A stretch of DNA of 7,466 bases, taken from the NCBI GenBank assembly GCA_022360075.1, contig JAKSDN010000132.1, forward strand, positions 1 through 7,466. Reading direction: 5' to 3'. Source of the DNA: Kiloniellales bacterium. Its GTDB lineage: Bacteria > Pseudomonadota > Alphaproteobacteria > Kiloniellales > JAKSDN01. Below are positions 1 to 5,526 of this stretch, piece by piece (position 1 is the first letter of the stretch; every line of letters starts with the position of its first letter). The position numbers and the translations under genes are program-made. The notes beneath the pieces were generated by a model, which saw nothing but the letters and a program-made list of their open reading frames with translations, did not search any database and was not told where the DNA came from.

Positions 1-150
1 ACGTAACCGACATCGCCAGTCCGCTGCCACGCGTACCTGGCTGTTGGCAGCTCCGGACGTGCCGGATCCCAGTATCCCGGCGAGACACCATCGCCCCGGA
101 ATGCAATTTCTCCGGTCTCGCCGCGGGCGGCCTGTTCATCCCTCTAACGA

Positions 151-822
151 TCAGCCGAGCAGCTCAGCTTGCTCAAGCCGGCACTCAGGGACTACGTCAT
201 CCAGTGACTTGATCTCGATTGTCGGGGGAAGCCAGTTGGTAACCCGGTGCAGCGCGCCGACGAAGAGCATGCCGGTCTCCCCCGGCTGCAGGGTCGTGCT
301 GATGCGCCGTGCGATAAAGCGGTCCCGCTCCTGGAGCAGTGCTCTCGCTGCGGCGCCGGCTGATGGATGACCGCGGATTTCGTTCCGGCGCTGCTCCGCT
401 TCGGTCTTCAACAAGTGGTATTCCTTCAGCAGCAGCTGGGGGCTCTCGGTCCCCTCGAGCGTGGCGCCGCGGGCCATCAGGAACAAAAGGATCCGATAGT
501 TCATTCCGCCGGTCTCGGCCAGATCGCCAACAATCTCAGCTTCATGCCCGCACACCGGAAGCCCGTCCTGATAGAGCCTCAGCTTGTCGCAGTCCAGGTC
601 GAGCACCTTGATCTTCCGCTCGAGGTCCCGCCAGAAAGCCGCAATCACCCGCCGGCTCTCGCTCCAAGCTTCGCGTCCCTTTTGCGCGATGTACAGGTCC
701 CGTACATCGGCAGACAGGGACCCCAAGTCGGCCAGGCCATGGACAATGGGAATATGGATAAGCCGCCGCGACAAACTGCGCGCGCCGACCAGATCGGGGT
801 TCCTGAGCAATGTCTCAGTCAT
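151..822 (-). CDS. Conserved-looking protein of unknown function at the end of the gvp operon
   Basis: This encodes 223 residues from the ATG at 822. An in-frame ATG at 888 with GGAAGAAG upstream would give 245 residues, but the extra part overlaps gvpK and is low-complexity. I do not recognise the protein with confidence. It has an early LIHIPIVHGLADLG segment (20-33) and a long charged helical middle (LYIAQKGREAWSESRRVIAA onwards). Near the end is RDRFIARRISTTLQPGETGM followed by LFVGALHRV. The GETGxLFxGAxHxV segment recalls the C-terminal motif of some TraB/PrgY-like proteins, but the rest does not clearly match. There is no signal peptide or membrane span. Codon phase looks genuine over the whole length. 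Its place after gvpK suggests co-expression with vesicle genes, possibly for regulation or assembly. Confidence 0.75.
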   Translation of the reverse strand: MTETLLRNPDLVGARSLSRRLIHIPIVHGLADLGSLSADVRDLYIAQKGREAWSESRRVIAAFWRDLERKIKVLDLDCDKLRLYQDGLPVCGHEAEIVGDLAETGGMNYRILLFLMARGATLEGTESPQLLLKEYHLLKTEAEQRRNEIRGHPSAGAAARALLQERDRFIARRISTTLQPGETGMLFVGALHRVTNWLPPTIEIKSLDDVVPECRLEQAELLG

Positions 823-869
823 CGAAGGCCGCCGATACCGAGGCCGCTGGCTGCCGTGCTCACCGTCAT
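819..869 (-). CDS. Possible 16-codon coupling ORF between gvpK and the last gene
   Basis: The ATG at 869 overlaps the gvpK stop as ATGA. It has an excellent ribosome binding site, GGGAGG, ending eight bases upstream. It encodes MTVSTAASGLGIGGLR and ends in TGA at 821-819, which itself overlaps an ATG at 822 that starts the next gene (ATGA again). The chain of two start-stop overlaps suggests either a ribosome relay or a gene whose original start was here and whose first codons have been frameshifted. A peptide this short could also be chance. Confidence 0.3.
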   Translation of the reverse strand: MTVSTAASGLGIGGLR

Positions 870-1279
870 CGGCCTGTCCTCCCGGCATCTTCTTCCGTCA
901 ACACGTCCATCAGCTCCCGCGCCGTTCCCAAGTGAAGAGAGAGGCCGTCCTCCTCAATACCGAACTGCGCTTTCAGTTCGCCCATCCGTTCCTCCAGCCG
1001 CAGTAAAGTCACGCCGAGCCGCTCGACCTCATCCTCCGACAGCGAGCCGCTTTCGACCCGGCGGATCGCCTGCCGCTCCACCAATTGACGGACCGTCTCG
1101 ACCAGAGCGAGGACGAGCCTCACAAGATCGTCCGCTGCCTTTTCAGGACCGGTCTCCAGGCGCCGCGGCGGCGATGCCGACTCGGCCCACCCGAACGGAC
1201 CCTCCGCATGGCTGCCGGTCCCGCCGCCCAGTAGGACCTTTTTCGCCATGTCGCCACCAAGATCCGGCCGCACAGTCAT
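866..1279 (-). CDS. gvpK: GvpK gas vesicle protein
   Basis: This encodes 137 residues from the ATG at 1279, three bases after the gvpL stop. A second ATG at 1249 with GGTGG upstream is also possible and would remove ten residues. The conserved domain covers about 46-120: EKAADDLVRLVLALVETVRQ, then LVERQAIRRVESGSLSEDEV, then ERLGVTLLRLEERMGELKAQ and FGIEEDGLSLHLGTA. The VERxAxRRVExGxL and LGxxLxxLEExMxELKxxFG patterns are diagnostic of GvpK. GvpK is an accessory protein needed for normal vesicle formation in several hosts, probably through contacts with other Gvp proteins. The N-terminal 45 residues are Gly/Pro/Ser-rich and likely flexible. The protein also has about 20 residues after the conserved domain. 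The TGA stop forms ATGA with a short downstream ORF. Confidence 0.93.
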   Translation of the reverse strand: MTVRPDLGGDMAKKVLLGGGTGSHAEGPFGWAESASPPRRLETGPEKAADDLVRLVLALVETVRQLVERQAIRRVESGSLSEDEVERLGVTLLRLEERMGELKAQFGIEEDGLSLHLGTARELMDVLTEEDAGRTGR

Positions 1280-1282
1280 GCC

Positions 1283-1990
1283 TTACGGTCCCATCCCAAC
1301 GTCTGTAACGAAGGAGTACGGCGCCCACGGGCCGGTGCAGCTCACGGAAAGATCGTGGTCGCACGATACCAAGGCCTCCGCCCTGTCGACGAACGCGGGC
1401 ACCGCCTCCCTTGCTATCAGAAAGGACGCCTCGACCGGCAACGTCGGCGCGCCCTCGCGATCCCAGACCGCGTCCGCCGACAAGGCCTCGAGCCGTGCCA
1501 AAACCGACGCGACAGCTGCCCGGCCCCGCTCGCAAAGCTGCGCGGTCCGCCGCCGCTGGGCCATCCGCGACCGCAGGTAAGCCGTGCCCGATGACCGACC
1601 GTCGTCTCCACCACAGGGCGAGTGGGTTTCCGGGATCGTCGCCGGCAGCTTCGAGAACACCCGAACAGCGATCTCCACCTTACCGCTCACGCGCCGCAGC
1701 GCACGGCACAATGTCACCCGGCGTCGCTCCAGGTCGGCGGTAAGCCGGTCGGAGTTCGCGATAGTTCCGAATCGCATCGGCAGTACCGCATGCCGCTTCA
1801 TCAACGCATCAAGAACTCGGTCATGGCACCAGATGTTCTCCATCGTCGCCGCAATGTCCGACTGCGATGCCGCGCTGACGGCAGCAGCGAGATCGCCAAC
1901 CGGGTGCGCTGTCACATGAAATCGGTGGTGACCGCTGGGGATAGCTGCGCGGATCTCGCTGCCATCTATGATCCCGTAGACATGGAGCAT
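1283..1990 (-). CDS. gvpL: GvpL/GvpF family gas vesicle protein (fourth copy)
   Basis: This encodes 235 residues, the shortest of the four gvpF/L genes. The ATG at 1990 is two bases after the TAG of the mini-ORF, with GGGAGAG about ten bases upstream. Family marks are LHVYGII at 2-8, AVLPMRFGTIANSD at 68-81, LPVEASFLI at 184-192, and SCTGPWAPYSFV at 217-228. The central region (about 115-155) is shortened and Arg/Ser-rich. The interdomain helical part may therefore be reduced compared with the first copy. It probably acts with the other GvpF/L proteins on GvpA, GvpJ or GvpS. Its position before gvpK and after gvpS fits the gvpL slot in other bacterial clusters. The first 37 codons are part of the tandem repeat. 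The TAA stop is three bases before the gvpK start. Confidence 0.9.
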   Translation of the reverse strand: MLHVYGIIDGSEIRAAIPSGHHRFHVTAHPVGDLAAAVSAASQSDIAATMENIWCHDRVLDALMKRHAVLPMRFGTIANSDRLTADLERRRVTLCRALRRVSGKVEIAVRVFSKLPATIPETHSPCGGDDGRSSGTAYLRSRMAQRRRTAQLCERGRAAVASVLARLEALSADAVWDREGAPTLPVEASFLIAREAVPAFVDRAEALVSCDHDLSVSCTGPWAPYSFVTDVGMGP

Positions 1991-2055
1991 CCCTATGCCG
2001 GCTCTCCCACACCGGCCAGCACGTGCCCCAGCGCAGCCGCGCGCATGCGCTGCGC
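1880..2055 (-). repeat. Tandem repeat, downstream arm (176 bp, mini-ORF 3' end plus gvpL 5' end)
   Basis: This is the second arm of the repeat, directly adjacent to the first. It runs from the last 20 codons of the mini-ORF, through TAG, two bases and the gvpL ATG, to codon 37 of gvpL. The distance between the two TAG codons (2169 and 1993) and between the two ATG codons (2166 and 1990) is 176 bases in each case. The sequence divergence indicates that the duplication is old. Confidence 0.8.
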
Positions 2056-2166
2056 GGCGGCAGCGAGACCGCCCACCGGGACTGGAACCATATGGGGCCG
2101 GTGGTGACCGGGGGGGATGGTCGTGCGGGTCTCGCTACCAACTATGATTCCGTGTACACAAAGCAT
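1993..2166 (-). CDS. 57-residue chimeric mini-ORF: GvpL-like N-terminus joined to GvpS-like C-terminus
   Basis: This short frame lies between gvpS and the last gvpF/L gene. Residues 1-37 start MLCVHGIIVGSETR and match the first 37 residues of the downstream GvpL (MLHVYGIIDGSEIR) at 24 of 37 positions with no gap. Residues 38-57 start AQRMRAAA and match the last 20 residues of GvpS (VQRMRTAA), ending in TAG at the equivalent place. It is therefore a by-product of a tandem duplication across the gvpS/gvpL junction. The frame has stayed open despite about 28% base divergence. It keeps the two-base TAG-to-ATG spacing on both sides. It may be a remnant that survives because it passes ribosomes from gvpS to gvpL, or it may make a small peptide. 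No complete domain is present. Confidence 0.6.
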   Translation of the reverse strand: MLCVHGIIVGSETRTTIPPGHHRPHMVPVPVGGLAAAAQRMRAAALGHVLAGVGEPA

Positions 2167-2231
2167 CGCTATGTCGGTTCTTCCGCGTGGGCCGACAGAG
2201 GCTCTCGCGCCGCCGTGCGCATTCGCTGCAC
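2056..2231 (-). repeat. Tandem repeat, upstream arm (176 bp, gvpS 3' end plus mini-ORF 5' end)
   Basis: This is the first arm, in transcription order, of two adjacent 176-bp direct repeats. It runs from the last 20 codons of gvpS, through TAG, two bases and ATG, to codon 37 of the mini-ORF. Aligned without gaps to 2055-1880, the 114 bases after the ATG differ at 32 positions. CAGCG occurs in the gvpS codons at the upstream edge and also near codon 39 of gvpL, so microhomology could have seeded the duplication. That mechanism is inference. Confidence 0.8.
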
Positions 2232-2393
2232 GGTCTCGACCGAACCCACGAGGACCTTTAGGCCGACGTAAACGAGATCGACTCCAGCCAACGAAATCGT
2301 TGCTTCCCCACGGATCACGACCCCCTTGTTAAGGGCCCGATCCAGGAGGTCCGAGAGCGCCAGCTCCTGGCGATCCTGAGGCTCAAGCAGCAT
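2169..2393 (-). CDS. gvpS: GvpS, GvpA-related minor gas vesicle protein
   Basis: This encodes 74 residues from the ATG at 2393, which has GGGAGG about eight bases upstream. Alternative starts at 2399 and 2423 are poorly spaced from it. The protein is a GvpA-type shell fold throughout: ALSDLLDRALNKGVVIRGEA, then TISLAGVDLVYVGLKVLVGS and VETVQRM. The AGVDLVY segment resembles the one I recall from Bacillus GvpS and separates it from GvpJ and GvpA. GvpS is a minor, probably tip- or nucleation-associated shell component. The start overlaps the previous gene by 11 bases. Its last 20 codons lie in one arm of a tandem repeat and are copied, in diverged form, at the end of the mini-ORF that follows. 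The TAG stop is two bases before that mini-ORF. Confidence 0.9.
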   Translation of the reverse strand: MLLEPQDRQELALSDLLDRALNKGVVIRGEATISLAGVDLVYVGLKVLVGSVETVQRMRTAAREPLSAHAEEPT

Positions 2394-3216
2394 GCTCATC
2401 GCCTCCCAGTTGGCAGTCGGCAAAGCTATAAGGAGGCCAGGGACCGGTGATCTCGTGATCGAGTCCGAACCCGGCGTAGGCGCTGCGCAGATCCTGGACC
2501 AGCTCGAGGAACGCCTGCTCTAACACCCGGTCGACCAGACAGGCGCCGTTGAAAACCATTGCGCCTTCGCGCGCATGCACCTGGGCCGGCTGAAGCTTGC
2601 CGGATGCGAACTCGCGCACGGTGCTGTTCAGACGCTCGCCCGTATGGTTCAGGCACCGTGCGATCGCCTGTTCGATCTCCTCTTCGACGAGACGCCTGCG
2701 CCGGTGTCGCAGAAAGAACCCGCTACCCTCCTCGGCAGATTCGAGCTGTGCGTCCAGCGCGGCAACCGCTGGGTTGTTATCAGGTAGCCACTGGCCCAAC
2801 TGCTGCCGCACGCAGTAGATCTTCAGCCCCCACTCGATGGCGCCGTGAACTCGCTCCATCGCGTAAAGCAACGCCTTACGATTTCGCGCCAGCGCACCCA
2901 TCACGCCCCGATCGTCCTCGAACATGACGCCGAGGCGGAAGGGCAGGACCGACTGCCTAGCGATCAGCGCCTGCAGAACCTGATGGTGGTGCAGGACCAG
3001 CTTCTCCGCATCGCGTCCGTTCTCCACAAGCGCGGCGAGCGATCGGCCGTCGTTCAGCGTCAGGTCGCTGACGACAGCCAAAAAGCCATCAGATGACAGG
3101 AGTCGGGGCGGTCCAAACGTCGCGCCAGGCAGGACGGCTGCCTCATCGAAGAGTTCCGCGTCGGAACCATCCGGAACGATTCCATAGACATATGCCAAGG
3201 GCGGCGATGGCGGCAT
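2383..3216 (-). CDS. GvpL/GvpF family gas vesicle protein (third copy)
   Basis: This encodes 277 residues. I chose the ATG at 3216 because TAGGAG lies seven bases upstream, and the TAG in it is the stop of the previous gene. An upstream in-frame start at 3234 would overlap that gene by 8 bases and add six residues. Family marks are AYVYGIVPD at 8-16, SVLPFRLGVMFED at 89-101, AMVFNGACLVDR at 219-230 and EITGPWPPYSF at 255-265. An arginine-rich patch, LRHRRRRLVEEE (169-180), sits in the middle, in the helical region linking the two halves. It probably binds shell or accessory proteins like other GvpF/L members. It is clearly diverged from the other copies and I cannot assign it to F or L with confidence. 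Confidence 0.92.
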   Translation of the reverse strand: MPPSPPLAYVYGIVPDGSDAELFDEAAVLPGATFGPPRLLSSDGFLAVVSDLTLNDGRSLAALVENGRDAEKLVLHHHQVLQALIARQSVLPFRLGVMFEDDRGVMGALARNRKALLYAMERVHGAIEWGLKIYCVRQQLGQWLPDNNPAVAALDAQLESAEEGSGFFLRHRRRRLVEEEIEQAIARCLNHTGERLNSTVREFASGKLQPAQVHAREGAMVFNGACLVDRVLEQAFLELVQDLRSAYAGFGLDHEITGPWPPYSFADCQLGGDEHAA

Positions 3217-3226
3217 GACGGCGCTC

Positions 3227-4252
3227 CTACCCACCGCCGGCGGCCGATGCCGCCTCGGTTCGGCTCACCGTGACCACCACGGGGCCGCCCGCATCGACAT
3301 AGGAGGAGAGCGTCGTGAAGGCGTCTTTCAGTTCGGCGATACGTTCGCCGTCACCACCACCGGCCGCTGTGTCCGGATGCGCCTGTTTGGCGAGCCGCCG
3401 ATAGGCCGCCTGCAGTGTCCTTGCATCCTGGACGGCATCGAGCTCCAACAGCCGACGGGCCCATGTGATCTTGCCAGCCTCGAGGAAGGTAATCTCGACT
3501 GTGGCGAAACTGTGCGGCGGCAAAGGTCCGATGCAACGGAACGTCAACTTGCCCTCATAGGAGGCATCGAGCGTTTCGAGGCAATCATCAAGGGCGGCCG
3601 TTCGGTCGTCTTCGATCAGCAGTGCCATGTTCAAGACCATTCGGTCGTCCATCAAGGCGTTGGGCACGGCATCCTGCGAGGTCTGCCGCAAGACCTGCGC
3701 GATGCCGTCAGCAAGTTTGTTCCGCCGCCGAACGAAGAACCACTTGACGAGTGCACCAAGTCGTGACGCCGCAACGAGATAGGCCCCGTAGCCGTCGGTC
3801 GTCAGCTCCTGCTTCAACTGAACGACCTCGGGCTCGGCGGCGATGGACGCGAAGACCGGCTCCGGGTCCCAGGTCACCAAAATCTCGAACTGGGATTTTC
3901 CCTTCATCCGCTCGAACGCATCGGCGAACGCGGCGGTGCCGTTTGCGAGGCTGCGCGAAACGGCTTGGCCGTCGGGCGCCACGGTGCCGAACTTCACCGG
4001 TAGGATCGATGTCCATGCCATGACGCGCTCGATCACCTGCTGATGCCGGAGCAGCAGGAGGGCCAGTTCCTGGCGGTCTCGCAGATCGAACGGCGAAGCG
4101 ACGGCGTCCCTCACGACGGCGGAGAAGCGCTCGCCCTGGATGAAATAGACTTCGTCATCGAGTCGATCCGGAACCTGGCGCCAGTCGGGGTTGGGAATGA
4201 TGGCATAAAGATAACGGGGACCGTCGGCCCCATTGCTCGGCAAGGCCATCAC
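3227..4252 (-). CDS. GvpL/GvpF family protein fused to a C-terminal J domain (second copy)
   Basis: This encodes 341 residues, about 80 longer than its paralogues. The start is GTG at 4252 (GTGA overlap with gvpJ) or the ATG directly after it at 4249. Residues 1-258 form a GvpF/L protein: RYLYAII at 13-19, ILPVKFGTV at 83-91, MVLNMALLIED at 205-215, CIGPLPPHSF at 240-249. Residues about 262-320 read as a J domain: WARRLLEL, a helix II QAAYRRLAKQ at 281-290, the HPD motif at 292-294, and helix III ERIAELKDAFTTL. HPD is the residue set by which DnaJ-type proteins stimulate Hsp70 ATPase. I infer that this protein brings an Hsp70 to GvpA or other shell subunits. The last 20 residues are a Gly/Ala-rich tail. 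The TAG stop lies within the ribosome binding site of the next gene. Confidence 0.92.
   Translation of the reverse strand: MMALPSNGADGPRYLYAIIPNPDWRQVPDRLDDEVYFIQGERFSAVVRDAVASPFDLRDRQELALLLLRHQQVIERVMAWTSILPVKFGTVAPDGQAVSRSLANGTAAFADAFERMKGKSQFEILVTWDPEPVFASIAAEPEVVQLKQELTTDGYGAYLVAASRLGALVKWFFVRRRNKLADGIAQVLRQTSQDAVPNALMDDRMVLNMALLIEDDRTAALDDCLETLDASYEGKLTFRCIGPLPPHSFATVEITFLEAGKITWARRLLELDAVQDARTLQAAYRRLAKQAHPDTAAGGGDGERIAELKDAFTTLSSYVDAGGPVVVTVSRTEAASAAGGG
3293..3469 (-). other. J domain (HPD motif) within the GvpF/L fusion
   Basis: This marks the part of the fusion gene that codes for the J-like module, residues about 262-320. The codons CAT CCG GAC at 3379-3371 give His-Pro-Asp. The helix before HPD carries the expected basic face (YRRLAKQ) and the helix after it ends with a DAFTTL segment like the AYxxL end of classical J domains. 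The first helix, ITWARRLLELD, lacks the usual Tyr of DxYxxLGV, so this is a divergent J domain. There is no glycine/phenylalanine region or zinc-finger region, which makes it type III-like. Confidence 0.8.
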
Positions 4253-4566
4253 CTCGGCTCCTGCTCGACTGATCGAGCAAGCAACGCCTCAAGACGCGCA
4301 ATCCGTTCCTGCAAGGCGGCATGTTGCTCGTCGGATTGCGTTTTTGATGGCGCCAGAAAGGGATCGCTCTGCCACCAGTTCATGCCCATCTCCATCGCCT
4401 TGTCGACCGAAGCGATCAGCAGCCGCAGGCGAATGTTGAGGAGCTCGACACCAACCAGCGAGATGGTTACATCGCCGGCGATCACCACGCCCTTGTCGAG
4501 TACCCGGTCGAGCACATCCGCCAGCCCAACGGACTGGACCGAATGCTCCATCCTCCCGTTGTTCAT
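4249..4566 (-). CDS. gvpJ: GvpJ, GvpA-related minor gas vesicle protein
   Basis: This encodes 105 residues. The GvpA-type shell fold is clear at about 15-60: LADVLDRVLDKGVVIAGDVT, then ISLVGVELLNIRLRLLIASV. It continues with DKAMEMGMNWWQSDPFL, which closely resembles the GMDWWENDPYL segment I recall from Bacillus GvpJ and separates it from GvpA itself. After residue 75 there is a heptad-like helix (AALQERIARLEALLARS), probably a short coiled coil. GvpJ is a minor component thought to help nucleate or shape the bicone tips. The start is well supported by GAGGAGG six bases upstream. It lies 27 bases after the previous stop, one of the few real gaps in the operon. Its stop overlaps the next start. 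Confidence 0.93.
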   Translation of the reverse strand: MNNGRMEHSVQSVGLADVLDRVLDKGVVIAGDVTISLVGVELLNIRLRLLIASVDKAMEMGMNWWQSDPFLAPSKTQSDEQHAALQERIARLEALLARSVEQEPR

Positions 4567-4593
4567 GCTCGCCTCCTCGCCCGAGCAAAGCGC

Positions 4594-4875
4594 TCAGCAA
4601 ACAAGGTCCGCCGCCCGCTGGACCAACGCCGCCGTCTTGTCGCGCAACTCCGAGAATTCCCGACAGATACGGCAGTTCACATTGCCCGCGTCGTAAGCCT
4701 CGCACGCGAGCAGCTTGCCGACGACGCGTCGCAAATCGCCGGCAAGCGGTGCCTTTGCCGCCGCCGTCGGAGCCCGGTTGATCGCCACCGTGATCTTCTC
4801 GACCTCCCGTTCCGTGGGGCCAAACAGGTCGATCGGACAGTCGATGCCGCCCCCGCGCGAAGGCGCCGGGTTCAC
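4594..4875 (-). CDS. Small cysteine-containing protein of unknown function
   Basis: This encodes 93 residues. The start is the GTG at 4875, which overlaps the gvpO stop as GTGA and has GGGAGA about six bases upstream. The same frame is open further upstream to 5028, but that part overlaps gvpO and has no protein-like character. I do not recognise a family. Five cysteines are visible at residues 13, 58, 68, 71 and 93. A NCRICREF segment at 67-74 forms a CxxC pair, with another cysteine ten residues before it. The rest is mostly charged helix with no signal peptide or membrane segment. The CxxC could bind a metal or be redox active. Its location inside the core gvp block, with coupled translation upstream, implies a job in vesicle assembly or its control. 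Confidence 0.75.
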   Translation of the reverse strand: MNPAPSRGGGIDCPIDLFGPTEREVEKITVAINRAPTAAAKAPLAGDLRRVVGKLLACEAYDAGNVNCRICREFSELRDKTAALVQRAADLVC

Positions 4876-5285
4876 GTCGGTTCTCCCACCTGATCGCGGA
4901 AGTAGCGGCGACCACGTCGGTAGTCGACGATGTCGCCCATCCGATTCAGGCCCACGATGTATTCGGCCAGGACGTCGGTTGCCGGCGGGATCCGACCGAG
5001 CTCGACCACCGTGACCGTCAGTTTCCAACCGTCTTCCGTTCGACCGAACTCGGATACGCTGTCGACCGGGTAGCCCGTTAGCTCCTTCAATTGCCGCTTG
5101 GCGCTCTCGATCAGATCGATCGGCCGTCGGGCTGGCATCGCGGACGTCTCGGCCTCCGGGGCAGCGCTCTTCGGCGCTTCGCTTGCCCGATCGGCGCCCC
5201 CATCGGACGTTTTCGCCTTGCCCGCCGCTATAGTAGTCTGCTCCGCCGTTTTAGGCCGCTTGTCAGGCGAACTCGGTTTAGCCAT
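4872..5285 (-). CDS. gvpO: GvpO gas vesicle protein
   Basis: This encodes 137 residues. The first 50 or so are low-complexity, rich in Lys, Ala, Ser and Glu, and likely disordered, as is common in GvpO. The conserved domain covers about 52-135: RRPIDLIESAKRQLKELTG, then VSEFGRTEDGWKLTVTVVEL, then RIPPATDVLAEYIVGL and a DYRRGRRYFRDQ end. The GW-x-VxVxVxE-x-x-RIP-x-x-DVLA-x-Y pattern is diagnostic of the GvpO family. GvpO is required for vesicle formation in haloarchaea and occurs in many bacterial clusters. Proposed roles include regulating vesicle gene expression and assisting assembly, and its biochemical function is unsettled. The start overlaps the gvpG stop by 8 bases. The stop shares GTGA with the next gene. 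Confidence 0.92.
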   Translation of the reverse strand: MAKPSSPDKRPKTAEQTTIAAGKAKTSDGGADRASEAPKSAAPEAETSAMPARRPIDLIESAKRQLKELTGYPVDSVSEFGRTEDGWKLTVTVVELGRIPPATDVLAEYIVGLNRMGDIVDYRRGRRYFRDQVGEPT

Positions 5286-5526
5286 CGCCCTTTGCCCCTC
5301 TGGCCACTTTCAGGCGTTGCAAAAGCGTCTCTTCCTGCGCCTCGAAATCGGCGGGCACGATCTCGCCGAGATCGAGGCGCAACTCCAACTCGGCCAACGC
5401 ACCACGTATCTTGTCTTCGTCGTAAAGCTCTTCCCGGGCCTGGTCGTCGATCAGTCGCGCCAGCCACAACACGCCCTGAATCGGGCCCAGCACAGGTGCG
5501 GCAAGGACACGTCCGAGAATGCTCAT
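5278..5526 (-). CDS. gvpG: GvpG gas vesicle accessory protein
   Basis: This encodes 82 residues. The N-terminus, MSILGRVLAAPVLGPIQGVL, is hydrophobic with the GP pair typical of GvpG. It is followed by WLARLIDDQAREELYDEDKI and a charged helical segment, LAELELRLDLGEI, with an E-rich QEETLLQRL end. This N-terminal hydrophobic stretch and charged second half match bacterial GvpG in order and length. GvpG is an essential accessory protein in several systems, interacts with GvpF/L and probably acts early in shell formation. The ATG overlaps the gvpF/L stop (ATGA). A GAGGGGG ribosome binding site lies four bases upstream, inside the previous gene. The stop overlaps the gvpO start by 8 bases. Confidence 0.92.
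   Translation of the reverse strand: MSILGRVLAAPVLGPIQGVLWLARLIDDQAREELYDEDKIRGALAELELRLDLGEIVPADFEAQEETLLQRLKVARGAKGDG

Noticed and set aside
61..81. A short inverted repeat (GCCGG-AT / AT-c-CCGGC) downstream of the last gene, considered as a terminator.
   Set aside because: The stem is only about seven pairs with a bulge and there is no following T run on the minus strand, so it does not make a convincing intrinsic terminator.
1..139. A minus-strand frame open from an ATG at 139 to the window edge (46 codons), 12 bases after the last gene's stop.
   Set aside because: AGAGGG directly abuts the ATG, too close for a normal ribosome binding site. The product is Arg/Gly/Ser-rich without recognisable motifs. 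It could start a further gene, but the window ends too soon to support it.
367..1308. Long plus-strand open frame of 313 codons opposite gvpK and the last gene.
   Set aside because: It lies antisense to genes with clear family motifs. High G+C DNA commonly leaves such frames open. The product is Pro/Arg-rich with no domain.
4876..5028. Upstream extension of the cysteine-containing gene to an earlier start.
   Set aside because: It lies wholly inside gvpO and is Arg/Gly-rich noise. The GTG at 4875 has a good ribosome binding site and a GTGA junction.
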